DNA of 64,000 bases from Vibrio sagamiensis NBRC 104589 (GCF_007990935.1 NZ_BJXJ01000020.1:1-64000); one strand, 5' to 3'; shown: positions 1 through 7,792, counted from the stretch's first letter. Program-made: numbers and translations. The notes: generated by a model not told the origin, from the sequence alone.

Positions 1-1
1 A

Positions 2-148
2 GTCAATGGAAAGGATGTTCTTCTTAAAGTGAGTAAAGAGCAAAAAAATGACGTGATGAATGCATTTAACGCTTCGGCTAACAGCATGGGTATCACATTT
101 AAAGATAGTCCTAAAGATAATCAGGTAAGAGTGACTGTAGAAATCTAA
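2..148 (+). CDS. C-terminal end of an unknown protein (5' partial)
   Basis: An open frame enters from the left edge and ends at TAA 146-148, giving about 48 residues (starting VNGKDVLLKV). The fragment is mixed charged and hydrophobic and ends in a beta-like RVTVEI. It is followed 30 bp later by a good terminator hairpin, which supports a real gene end. Too little is present to assign a family. Confidence 0.6.
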   Translation, partial: VNGKDVLLKVSKEQKNDVMNAFNASANSMGITFKDSPKDNQVRVTVEI

Positions 149-177
149 CGCTGTAGCTTGTATAAATCTTTAAATGT

Positions 178-208
178 AAATGAAGCGGCTCCGGCCGTTT
201 CATTTGTT
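178..208 (+). terminator. Rho-independent terminator
   Basis: A near-perfect stem (AAATGAAGCGGC against GGCCGTTTCATTT, with G-T wobbles) closes on a very short loop and is followed by a T-rich run. It lies directly downstream of the partial gene ending at 148. Confidence 0.7.
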
Positions 209-574
209 TGATTTCTTACCTTATCTGTACTGGTTCAGACCTGATCTGACAGTTACCCGCTTTTCGATTCGGTATCTCTTGCCGAGTGCTCGACCTTCAT
301 CAACATCACGTTATCTTTCCACACCCTGTAGATAGATCTTGAATCACGTTCGTTCCTCACTGTTCAGGATGACGATATGGTTGTTCCAGTGGCAAGTTAG
401 AGTCTACCATTTCAGCAGCAGGCTAGAGTCCGTCACTCATTTTCGTGGACATGGAATACCTTAAATGTGGCAGGTAATGGTTGATTGAATCGCTAGACCT
501 TTACGCTTTACACCCATAATATTTCGATTTTTATCCAAAATTTGTGGAGTCGTATCGATAATTGAGGAAAAGCT
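209..574. other. Non-coding stretch with a possible interspersed repeat
   Basis: No convincing gene is seen. Bases about 328-375 (reverse strand reading ATCCTGAACAGTGAGGAACG followed by AACGTGATTCAAGATC) resemble short intergenic repeats common in Vibrio genomes. Only one copy is seen in this window, so the repeat call rests on memory of the family. Confidence 0.3.
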
Positions 575-829
575 ATGCTAGCGGAATGGATTACACACAA
601 AGACCAACTAAGAAGTTATATAGTGAAAAAGACGGGTGATCTTGATTTAGCTGATGATATTTTTCATGACGTTTACATTAAGGCCAGTCAAAAGATTGAA
701 CGGCTAGATACGAGAGATAAGCTTCAGAATTGGTTGTATCGTAGAGATTTGTACCTGAGTCAAAAAACACAAGAAGAAAACGACACTCAGAACAGCACGC
801 TAGGCTTAACGTCCGTAAGCGCAGCATGA
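575..829 (+). pseudogene. Truncated ECF-type RNA polymerase sigma factor
   Basis: The first ~57 of 84 residues look like sigma-70 region 2 of an ECF (SigZ-like) factor: a helical start (MLAEWITHKDQL), then DLADDIFHDVYIKA, which matches the conserved region 2 helix that contacts core polymerase. Region 4, needed for -35 recognition, is absent. The tail after residue 57 (YLSQKTQEEN...) does not look like the family. ECF factors are about 170-190 residues, so this is about half a gene. GAGGA lies at a suitable distance before the ATG. It sits among other decayed genes, so it is probably a remnant. Whether it is still expressed cannot be told. Confidence 0.55.
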
Positions 830-840
830 GTGATTAAAAT

Positions 841-1253
841 ATGACGAGTATTAACTTTATGGAAGAGCCGACTATACACATCGATTTTCTTGATACTGAT
901 AAAAGACAATTTGTATCTGAGCAAGTGATTGAAGATATTCTTGAGTGGGAAATCATGCACGGCGTAGCTTTTCGTTAGGCTGACAATACCGCAAGGCATG
1001 TCCCATTCAGTATTGCGCCGATGACAATGGAACGTTCAGCGTATGACCACCTACGTAAGGTTACCCCCTTGATTGCTAAACTGACCTGGTTAGTGAAGTG
1101 GGCCTTTTTACCGCACATTATCAAGGTGAACCAGTGACAGAAAATAACGGTTATGCCGGATACTTAATCCGCAGTAAACCCGCGAGTGAAAATGAAGGAG
1201 GCATACACAGTGGGCAGGGTATTTTGGACTCGTTAGTTTTGATTGACCAATAA
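841..1253 (+). pseudogene. Collapsed eukaryotic-type glutathione synthetase
   Basis: Two matching pieces are visible. The first frame from ATG 841 (MTSINFMEEPTIHIDF...) has an in-frame TAG at 976-978 and continues past it with TARHVPFSIAPMTMERSAYD. After LIAKL near 1083 a different frame carries VGLFTAHYQGEPV, then GYLIRSKPASENEGGIHSG and LDSLVLIDQ, ending at TAA 1251-1253. The second piece matches the C-terminal glycine-rich segment of the eukaryotic-type glutathione synthetase family (ATP-grasp, about 450-500 residues). The middle of the gene is therefore missing, with one nonsense change and a deletion junction. It cannot make a working enzyme. Family identification is from motif memory only. 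Confidence 0.6.
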
Positions 1254-2053
1254 CTGGTTTTAGATTTGCGATGTGCAATCTGAGTATGGGTTGTACTGTA
1301 GTGGCCGAATGAAATTAGCCACTAAATTTAAAGGTTTGACAACACCTCAGTTGATTCAATGATTGCTAATTTAGAGAGGTCTGGGATTTATTTGTGTCCA
1401 AAAGTTTGCCGACGGGGCATGAAACACGAAAATGCCCCTTTTCTACTTAGTACAATTATTCAGCGATGAGTGACGCTGCTGAGTTTGCCATACGTGATCT
1501 AATGACGCTATGCATGAACGTATATTAAGTATCTAAGCAGTGCTAGCTTAAAAGTTTACAATTTTTGTACTAGACCAATTCAGAACTGGAACATAACATT
1601 GTCTCAACTGGTAATTCGCTTCGATGGGCACTTGGATGATGTCTTAGATATCTACTAGCCAAAATTAGCTGACACAGATTTTTGAATGCCCTTGTGTTTC
1701 GAGCTTTCAGGCTATCTTATCAAATACTTTCTTCATTAATTGCACATCTGATAATGTTAGATATTTTCATCTTAATGTTGCAGCTTTCTTGTGGTTTACA
1801 ACTAAAACACCCCATCAGTAATAGTTGATAATCCTTTGTTAACAACGGTGCAATGGATTTGTGTTTTAAATTTATTATTTTTCCATACTAATCGCATTTA
1901 TCCATTGGGGCTTTTAATTTCTGTGACAAAATTAAAAGTTCTTCATTATTTAGCTTCTCGTTTAGTAATAAATTCTCAAGATGTTAACTTCATGTAAATA
2001 TTAAATTCCTCATTTTCGAGGTGTGAAAAAATCCATATTACAAAAGGTAAATG
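1254..2053. other. 800 bp without a recognisable gene
   Basis: No frame of useful length is seen on either strand apart from short chance frames. The only clear element is the hairpin at 1414-1442. Base composition becomes increasingly AT-rich toward 2050, which leads into the SagB/MFS accessory segment. Confidence 0.5.
1414..1442 (+). terminator. Rho-independent terminator hairpin
   Basis: GGGGCAT (1414-1420) and ATGCCCC (1432-1438) form a 7-bp perfect stem with an 11-nt loop, followed by TTTT. It may serve the decayed gene upstream, or be left over from a deleted gene. Confidence 0.6.
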
Positions 2054-2149
2054 TATGAAAAAGATAAAACTAGAGAAAAACAGCTCATCATTTAAGAACA
2101 TCTTCATCTGGAGGAGGTCTACATCCAACAGAACCTTATGTAGTCGTAA
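2054..2149 (+). CDS. Short leader-like ORF overlapping the SagB remnant
   Basis: ATG at 2054 follows AAAGGTAA at good spacing and opens a 32-residue frame beginning MKKIKLEKNSSSF. It ends at TAG 2147-2149, out of frame with the dehydrogenase sequence that starts inside it. The start is reminiscent of leader peptides of ribosomally made modified peptides (RiPPs), but the sequence past about residue 14 merely reads the dehydrogenase gene in the wrong frame. The simplest reading is a deletion that joined the 5' end of one gene to the interior of another. Confidence 0.3.
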
Positions 2150-2595
2150 ATAGAGTTGAAGGGCTAGATCGTGGAGTTTATTATTATCATTCTGATGCTC
2201 ACATACTAATTAAAATTAATGAATATCCAGAAAACCTAGGAAGCTCTCTTATGCATCAATATTTTGCTGAGGATGCTTCATGTGGAATAATTTTGGCTTC
2301 TAACTTTGAACGAGAACAATGGAAATATCATCACTCTAGAGCATATCGTGTATGTTTGCTTGATGCTGGCCATCTTTCACAAACAATTCAATTAACCTGC
2401 AATGCCTATGGTCTCTCTACTTGGATCAGTGGAGCATTTTATGATAATGAGATTAATAAGTTTGTCAATGCTGACGGGTATAGAGAGTCTAGCCTATTTT
2501 ACATTGCTATAGGCTACCCAGGTAGTGAAAATGCAAGACACAGTGAAGAACACAATAAAATAATAGCAAAGGAAACCAATGAACATTTCTCATGA
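2074..2595 (+). pseudogene. SagB-type dehydrogenase, N-terminus missing
   Basis: The frame reads RTSSSGGGLHPTEPYVVVN, then GVYYYHSDAHILI and, near the end, AYGLSTWISGAFYDNEIN and FYIAIGYPG. These are the FMN-binding signature and C-terminal motifs of the SagB/ThcOx nitroreductase-like family, which oxidises azoline rings to azoles in RiPP biosynthesis. The frame is closed by TAG at 2071-2073 just upstream, and the N-terminal ~60 or more residues expected of the family are missing. The first internal ATG is at 2251, which would lose the flavin-binding motif. It overlaps the next gene (an MFS exporter) by 17 bp, suggesting they were once one operon. No cyclodehydratase is present. Confidence 0.65.
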
Positions 2596-3799
2596 TTATA
2601 AAATAATAAGAAATATTCAAATGTTGCAATGGTTATGTAAAGGATCACTTGGGCCCTTTTTAGCAATATACTTTACCCAAGTTTCAGGAGAGGAATTCGC
2701 AGCTGTTGGTATATTTTCTTTATTATTACTATCAACGTCAATATTTGAAATTCCTACTGGTAGCTTAGCTGATAAACATGGAAGATTGAAGGTTTTTTTA
2801 ATATCTCAGATATTCTTTTTCATTAGCTTATTTTTTTTACATACCACTAATAGCTTCATTCTGTTAGGTTGGGCAATATTGTCAGGGTTATCTGAAGCCA
2901 TAGCTAGTGGAACATCACAAACTTGGTTTATCGATAGACATAAAGATAACGCAAAATTAAGGACTTATGTAGCGCGTTGTAGGAGTGTGAGTTTAGCTGT
3001 GATGGCATTTTCAGCTTTAATATCGGGGATAACTCTTTATTTTACTAGTGATTTAGTATGGATTATCTTCGTTTGTCAATTTAGCTCTGCACTATTAATT
3101 ATGTATGTCTGTTTTAATCTAAAACTTGATAGCAAAGGAATGGGAAAGATTCGCACCCATACACAACAAATATCGCACTCTTTTAATTCCTTATGGAAAA
3201 ATAAATTACTTCGTTGGTATTGGTTGTCATCGATGATTAGTACTCTATGCCTATTTCCTTTTATTAACTTTTGGCAATTATCCCTTTATAATGAAGCTAA
3301 AGATGTAAATTCATATTTAGTTGTATCTGTTGTAACAATGTTATCTCTATTAATTCAAGGTTTAGGAAATAGCATTACATCGTGGATTAGAAGTTCAAAT
3401 CCAAAATCTAACATTTATTTGATTACAATCTCAAGCTCAGCAATATCGATTGGGGTTATAGTTTGCGGATTAACCAATAATATATATTTATATATATTAT
3501 CTTTGCTGCCAATTTTTGTTTTTGTTGGTCTGAGAAATGCGCCAGTGCAAATACTTTTGAACAATGAAATAACATCCGATACACGAAGTACAGTTACATC
3601 AATATTTTCATTAACGTCATCTTTTGTTGGTAGTTTATTTGGATTTTTCTTATCATATCTATTGGTTTGGATATCAATAAAACAAGCGTGGTTAGTATTT
3701 GGTTTAGTTTATTTATCATTTACTTTAATTAATTTTATTATGTTAAGGTATTATTTGATTATTAATCAAAAACATAAACCTCTTTCTAGTAGTGTTTGA
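2579..3799 (+). CDS. MFS transporter (drug/peptide efflux type)
   Basis: This 406-residue protein is strongly hydrophobic throughout, with about 12 membrane segments, as expected for the major facilitator superfamily. The loop after the second segment reads GSLADKHGRLKV, a good match to the MFS loop 2-3 signature (G-x-x-x-D-R/K-x-G-R-R/K). An AAGGAAA lies just before ATG 2579. It overlaps the 3' end of the SagB-type dehydrogenase, so a role in exporting a modified peptide is a reasonable inference, though its substrate cannot be read from sequence. The gene is noticeably AT-rich relative to the core genes further right, consistent with transfer. Length and frame look intact. Confidence 0.85.
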   Translation: MNISHDYKIIRNIQMLQWLCKGSLGPFLAIYFTQVSGEEFAAVGIFSLLLLSTSIFEIPTGSLADKHGRLKVFLISQIFFFISLFFLHTTNSFILLGWAILSGLSEAIASGTSQTWFIDRHKDNAKLRTYVARCRSVSLAVMAFSALISGITLYFTSDLVWIIFVCQFSSALLIMYVCFNLKLDSKGMGKIRTHTQQISHSFNSLWKNKLLRWYWLSSMISTLCLFPFINFWQLSLYNEAKDVNSYLVVSVVTMLSLLIQGLGNSITSWIRSSNPKSNIYLITISSSAISIGVIVCGLTNNIYLYILSLLPIFVFVGLRNAPVQILLNNEITSDTRSTVTSIFSLTSSFVGSLFGFFLSYLLVWISIKQAWLVFGLVYLSFTLINFIMLRYYLIINQKHKPLSSSV

Positions 3800-3842
3800 T
3801 ATGTAAGATATATCATAAAGGTTATGATTAATCATGTATGAT

Positions 3843-3878
3843 GTTTTAGTTATAGTTATAGTTTTAGTTGTAGTTTTT
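3843..3878. repeat. Hexanucleotide tandem repeat (GTTNTA, ~6 units)
   Basis: Consecutive units read GTTTTA, GTTATA, GTTATA, GTTTTA, GTTGTA, GTTTTT. It lies just past the stop of the MFS gene. No function is evident; it may be a slippage-prone tract. Confidence 0.7.
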
Positions 3879-4019
3879 AGTCGAACTATAAATAGCATTC
3901 CACGTTTGCAAAAATAACATATTCGCAGCGCTCTCAAGTCTACTTGTATTATCTTGTTGTAAGAGGATATCTGGAATTTAGAAGAATCAACCGTTATCTA
4001 TACCCATATATGGGTATAT

Positions 4020-4151
4020 AAATCTAACTTTCCTGCCATAAAACTCTACGAGAAATTTGGATTTAACAGCGTTGGAGAAGGCTGCGAAGTAACTTTACCT
4101 TGCGGAGAAACGACAAAATGTTGGGATCTGCTTGCCGAGTGCTCGTTTTAA
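4020..4151 (+). pseudogene. GNAT acetyltransferase, C-terminal fragment
   Basis: The frame SNFPAIKLYEKFGFNSVGEG followed by a short tail to TAA 4149-4151 matches the last motif of GNAT N-acetyltransferases (N-x-x-A-x-x-L-Y-E-K-x-G-F). A stop lies just upstream in frame and the acetyl-CoA-binding segment is absent, so only about 43 residues remain. It is followed by an attC-like sequence, and GNAT genes are frequent integron cassettes in Vibrio, so this may be the tail of a decayed cassette. Confidence 0.6.
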
Positions 4152-4161
4152 GTACTGCAAT

Positions 4162-4269
4162 AATCTAAACGGATAAATCCTAAATCTTATTTCACTCTTG
4201 TTACGTTGTAACAACGTTTATCAATTTGTTGATGAAAAGACTCATTTCTGCCCCTTTATGCGTTAGAGC
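4162..4269 (+). repeat. attC-like site (integron recombination site), degenerate
   Basis: The 3' end GCCCCTTTATGCGTTAGAG resembles the conserved 3' end of Vibrio attC sites (CCCCTTA...GCGTTAG), and TCTAAAC at about 4163 can serve as the complementary R'' box to GTTAGA. The length (~105 bp) fits. The internal symmetry was not checked by folding. Confidence 0.4.
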
Positions 4270-4505
4270 TGTTACTCATTCACATGTTGTTAATGTGCGT
4301 TTGCCCTACCAAAAGTTATCCGAATTCGGGACATTAAGAAATTATGCCTCATGGTGCAATCTAATCTATTAACTTTTTAACTAAGCTATTGATTTGTCCT
4401 TTGAAGACTTAAGTATCATATATCCATTGAGTCAGCTTATAGCCTGTATAGTAAGCGTTATGCATTTTTCCTTGACTGCTCAATCTCTTATAGTAATATG
4501 CAACT

Positions 4506-4586
4506 GCACCTATAGCTCAGAAGGGTGAGAGCGCGCAAAAGCGTTTACGTGATTGCGAGGTCGCTGGTTCGAGTCCAGCTAGGTAA
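4506..4586 (+). pseudogene. tRNA-like sequence with a 14-nt anticodon loop
   Basis: From G4506 the sequence has GCACCTA, a standard D arm (TAGCTCAG...GAGC), then CGCAA/TTGCG as a 5-bp anticodon stem, a 5-nt variable region AGGTC and a perfect T arm (GCTGG TTCGAGT CCAGC). The acceptor stem pairs only 5 of 7 positions and no CCA follows. The anticodon loop is 14 nt (AAGCGTTTACGTGA) instead of 7, so no anticodon can be assigned. It is most likely a decayed tRNA gene, perhaps the remains of an integration target or a phage-borne tRNA. Confidence 0.55.
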
Positions 4587-4614
4587 AGTGTATTTTCGAG
4601 TATATTTTACCTAG
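4579..4614. repeat. Inverted repeat overlapping the tRNA-like 3' end
   Basis: CTAGGTAAA (4579-4587) and TTTACCTAG (4606-4614) are perfect 9-bp inverted repeats separated by 18 nt. The left arm includes the end of the tRNA-like T arm and acceptor. It could form a hairpin 21 bp before the next gene's ATG. Confidence 0.65.
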
Positions 4615-4635
4615 TTATCTCCAAGGTCAAAGCCC

Positions 4636-5316
4636 ATGACACCTACAACTCCTTACGAAATCCAAACACATAATGTCCGAGAGCTAAATAAAGCGTGGAA
4701 ACAAACTACCATGCTGATTAACGAATCATATCGAACAAAAAATTTTCAAGCGGTAGATATTCAAACAAAACTGCTTGCTTTACTCTTCTCTGCTTACACT
4801 GAAGCAATTTTTTCCAAATTGATTCATACACCATATGCGTTAAATTCTTCTGAAATTGATACCCTCAAAACCAAGTTTAGAAATGAGTCTTTTGCCGGTT
4901 GGAAGCATTGTTTAAATACTATGGTTGCAAAAATCTCATCTAAAACAGAAATAGAGAAGGAGAATATCCGAAGTGATATGCTACTTATTCTAAGAGACTA
5001 TATCAGGCAACCTAGTGAACTACGTAACCGCTTAGCTCATGGACAATGGTCGATCGCTATGAATAGAGCTAACACGCAAGAAAACGCTCAAATCACTCAA
5101 AGGATTGCAGATCTAGATGTTGTAAAACTTGAGGTATACAAAAAGTCTTTTGATCTTATGTCACTAATATTGGAAGACTTGGTGGAGTCACCAAATAAAG
5201 CACATATTGATCATTATGATACTAGACTTAATCACTTTAATTCCGAGCAGGCTAAAATGGCTAGTTGGACAATTCAAGGGCGTATTGCAAGACTAGCTCC
5301 TAAGCCATTGCGTTAA
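4636..5316 (+). CDS. HEPN-like protein (putative RNase), cassette-borne
   Basis: The 226-residue protein is helical and soluble and contains R130-N-R-L-A-H135, a match to the R-x4-6-H motif of HEPN-domain proteins, many of which are RNases in toxin-antitoxin and phage-defence systems. No signal peptide or membrane segment is visible. No antitoxin-like partner is adjacent. The gene lies between one attC-like sequence (ending ~4269) and another that follows its stop directly (5330-5450), the arrangement of a mobile gene cassette. The motif is short, so the RNase reading is an inference; a non-catalytic HEPN scaffold is also possible. Confidence 0.6.
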   Translation: MTPTTPYEIQTHNVRELNKAWKQTTMLINESYRTKNFQAVDIQTKLLALLFSAYTEAIFSKLIHTPYALNSSEIDTLKTKFRNESFAGWKHCLNTMVAKISSKTEIEKENIRSDMLLILRDYIRQPSELRNRLAHGQWSIAMNRANTQENAQITQRIADLDVVKLEVYKKSFDLMSLILEDLVESPNKAHIDHYDTRLNHFNSEQAKMASWTIQGRIARLAPKPLR

Positions 5317-5329
5317 TAAAATGCATACA

Positions 5330-5450
5330 AACTGTTTAAGAGTGATTCGCAACGCGTGACATTCTTACTATGCGTTTCGTTTAGTGTTTAGGATGGTTTG
5401 CGGCGGATTTTGTATAGTGTTACTTACACCTTAGCAAAATGTTAGGCTTC
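5330..5450 (+). repeat. Vibrio-type attC-like site
   Basis: Starting about 14 bp after the stop of the HEPN gene, the stretch contains GATTCGCAACGCGTG, then TATGCGTTTCGTTTAGTGTT, then GTTACTTACACCTTAG and GTTAGG. The order and spacing resemble attC sites of Vibrio chromosomal integrons (about 120 bp). The terminal boxes are imperfect (ATGTTAGG rather than GCGTTAG), so it may be inactive. No integron integrase is in the window. Confidence 0.6.
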
Positions 5451-5491
5451 AGCGTAACCCACAATTAGTCTATACATCTATAGGGGAGATT

Positions 5492-6250
5492 ATGGAATCA
5501 GTCCTAAAGTTTCTTGAAGAAAAAGAAAGTTCATGGTCAATGGATTATGGACGTTATGATGATTTTTACCAAGTAGCTAAGAAATTCGGCTATGAATTTA
5601 AAAATCACAAAACAGTTTCTGAAGTGCAGAATTATCTTAAGGAAAAGATAAAAGAAACCCTGTATGGAGAAGATATCAATCACATTGAATTTACTAGAAT
5701 ACAAGAACACTTGGCGCTCAAATATTACTCTTCAGATGAAATGGAGTGTGCTAATTCTTTTAAATTTGTTCTTCTCATAAGGTATGTCATTAACAGCTTG
5801 CAGTCATATACAAACTCTGCCGATTCTTGGTTCTTGGTAAAAGATTATTTGGAAGCATTTTTATCCATTTCTAATTATCATCCAGATGGCTCTTTATTCT
5901 CGTTTGATGAGAACAGAGATATTGCAAAATCAATACAATTTCTGAGAAATAAAGGTTATAAGGTGTCTATTTTATCGGGATATCCAAGTATTGCCGAAAA
6001 AGATGAAGAGAGGTTATTTCAGGCGATTGATTATAGGTTTAAAAAGATGGGGTATAACGCTATATGCTTTACACTTCAATGCATCTCGAATTTATATGAT
6101 TCGAGTCTAAAACGCTTTTTCTTAAGATCAGAGCCAAGTGTTACGGGAGTAAATAAGATAGATATTCCTTGGGGGTATATCTTTAACATTAGCCTTGCTA
6201 ATTTACATTTTGTAAAAAAAATCACGCAATTACAAAAATCAATATATTGA
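5492..6250 (+). CDS. Unknown protein upstream of a PD-(D/E)xK nuclease
   Basis: This 252-residue protein has a good start (GGGGAG 7 nt before ATG 5492). It is soluble and rich in charged and aromatic residues (MDYGRYDDFYQVAKKFGYEF near the N-terminus). I do not recognise a family. It is in the same direction as the nuclease-like gene 67 bp downstream, with the same low G+C, so the two are probably co-transcribed. The neighbour suggests a role as partner, sensor or protector of the nuclease, but nothing in the sequence proves it. Confidence 0.75.
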   Translation: MESVLKFLEEKESSWSMDYGRYDDFYQVAKKFGYEFKNHKTVSEVQNYLKEKIKETLYGEDINHIEFTRIQEHLALKYYSSDEMECANSFKFVLLIRYVINSLQSYTNSADSWFLVKDYLEAFLSISNYHPDGSLFSFDENRDIAKSIQFLRNKGYKVSILSGYPSIAEKDEERLFQAIDYRFKKMGYNAICFTLQCISNLYDSSLKRFFLRSEPSVTGVNKIDIPWGYIFNISLANLHFVKKITQLQKSIY

Positions 6251-6317
6251 GTGCCTTGATCTTTTAAAACATTATTTTTGCATTCAGAAACTACAAACTT
6301 TTAATAAATATAGTGAT

Positions 6318-7538
6318 ATGAATCACAGGCATGACACTATACTTCCTGCATTACAAAAAGAAATACTATACGATCAACATTGCTCCATCGACCAGGTATC
6401 TGAGAATCACATACTTCAAATCGTTTCTGGAATTTTCACTTCTGGGATACTTGCACCGTTTTCTATAGATGTTGATTTACACATAGACATTTTAATGTCT
6501 GTTTCTAAATACTCAAAACATGATCGTCCTCTATTTTTTACCGATGAAGATGTTTACCGTGATTTACAATACAAATATAGCTTGCAAGATGTTCGCTCAA
6601 CATTACAGATTTTTTCATTTGAATCTGGTGAAATTAATAATGGCTATTTAAAGCCTGAAGATATAGTTAAAAGAAACTATTTTGAGAAACCATTTGTTCA
6701 TGTTGATGATAAGTACATTTATATAAATCATACACTTAATAACTATGGCTTCTACACTTCCTTATTAAATTTATTCAGGGATGAAGGAGTTGATGGAAAT
6801 ATCATGGGTAAAGCGATAGAAGACTTTGTTGAAAATCTATTTGTTAAAAGTGGAATTGAAATTCACTCAAATAAAGAATACAAAGTATCAAAACAAATCG
6901 CAAAAGAGCTTTCTATACAAAGTCAGAAACGAGAGTGCGACTTCATTATCGAAACGAGTGATACAATAATATTTATTGAACTTAAAAGGAAAACACTGAC
7001 AACAGAGGCCAGAGCAGGGAATAGCCTTAAATCAGTTGTAGATTTATCTCAATCTTGTTTTCATGCTTTAGCCCAAACTGGTTGCCATGAATACTTACTC
7101 CGACGTGATGGCATCATAAACTTTGAAGATGGAACAAAAATTGAGTTATTAGGTAGGAATGTTGAGCGAGTCGCACTATCTTTATTTGGTTTTTTTGGTG
7201 TACAAGATGGAGCATTTATACACCAAGTACTAAATAGTTTAATTAATGCACAAATTGAAAGTGGTGATGAACGAGAAGACAAAAAGGTAAACAAAAATCT
7301 TTTAGAGCTACAAAATCAATATCGGTCGAATGTCTTTAATGAGGCATATGGTAAACAGAGAATAACATTTTTTAATTGTAGATTTTTCAGTATTCCGCAA
7401 TTAATGGAAATGTTATCAAACAGTTCTAACAACGAAGAATTCAAAGTTGAGTTAAATCATACCAGACATGCTTCAACAGGAAGTAAAGATTGGTTTAAAG
7501 ATTATCAATTCCTACGCAAACTGAAAAAAGCCAGTTAA
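6318..7538 (+). CDS. Putative PD-(D/E)xK nuclease, restriction-like
   Basis: The 406-residue protein has the core of a restriction-endonuclease-like fold in its middle: G-K-A-I-E168-D-F-V-E, then E-C-D208-F-I-I and, 12 residues on, I-E221-L-K223. D208...E221-x-K223 fits the PD-(D/E)xK catalytic triad. The N-terminal ~150 and C-terminal ~150 residues are not recognised and may bind target or partner. No methyltransferase is nearby, so a classical restriction-modification pair is unlikely. The upstream unknown gene is the likely partner. ATG 6318 has no obvious ribosome site. A hairpin terminator follows at 7551. Confidence 0.7.
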   Translation: MNHRHDTILPALQKEILYDQHCSIDQVSENHILQIVSGIFTSGILAPFSIDVDLHIDILMSVSKYSKHDRPLFFTDEDVYRDLQYKYSLQDVRSTLQIFSFESGEINNGYLKPEDIVKRNYFEKPFVHVDDKYIYINHTLNNYGFYTSLLNLFRDEGVDGNIMGKAIEDFVENLFVKSGIEIHSNKEYKVSKQIAKELSIQSQKRECDFIIETSDTIIFIELKRKTLTTEARAGNSLKSVVDLSQSCFHALAQTGCHEYLLRRDGIINFEDGTKIELLGRNVERVALSLFGFFGVQDGAFIHQVLNSLINAQIESGDEREDKKVNKNLLELQNQYRSNVFNEAYGKQRITFFNCRFFSIPQLMEMLSNSSNNEEFKVELNHTRHASTGSKDWFKDYQFLRKLKKAS

Positions 7539-7550
7539 CAAGATACTATG

Positions 7551-7583
7551 GCGTCAATAGTTAAGTATTGACGCTATCTTTAT
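7551..7583 (+). terminator. Terminator after the nuclease gene
   Basis: GCGTCAATA (7551-7559) pairs perfectly with TATTGACGC (7566-7574) over a 6-nt loop, followed by TATCTTTAT. It lies 13 bp past the nuclease stop codon. Confidence 0.75.
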
Positions 7584-7761
7584 CCCACATGACACCGTCT
7601 GTTCTGCACCACTAGTACTCGACATCGAGTAAAGTGACATTGCCATATCTTAAGTTATTCATGAATTGCTAATGTTCAATTTTCTGAAACTGATTTATGT
7701 CCATTTTCGAGTTAGAGAGCCTCTAACTTGATTAACTCCAGATAGCTTAGTCCACAAAGCA

Positions 7762-7792
7762 AAAAGCGAACCTTGTAAGGGTTCGCTTTTGA
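7762..7792. terminator. Bidirectional terminator downstream of gcvP
   Basis: AAAAGCGAACC (7762-7772) pairs with GGTTCGCTTTT (7780-7790) around a 7-nt loop, with T runs on both strands. It ends the minus-strand glycine cleavage operon and separates it from the accessory segment to the left. Confidence 0.85.

Noticed and set aside
278..292. 15-mer CTTGCCGAGTGCTCG identical at 278 and 4131
   Set aside because: In 64 kb a shared 15-mer is expected about once or twice by chance, and the flanks do not align.
3743..3937. 64-residue minus-strand frame after the MFS gene
   Set aside because: It reads through the hexamer repeat and the end of the MFS gene; Thr/Lys repeats come from the tandem tract.
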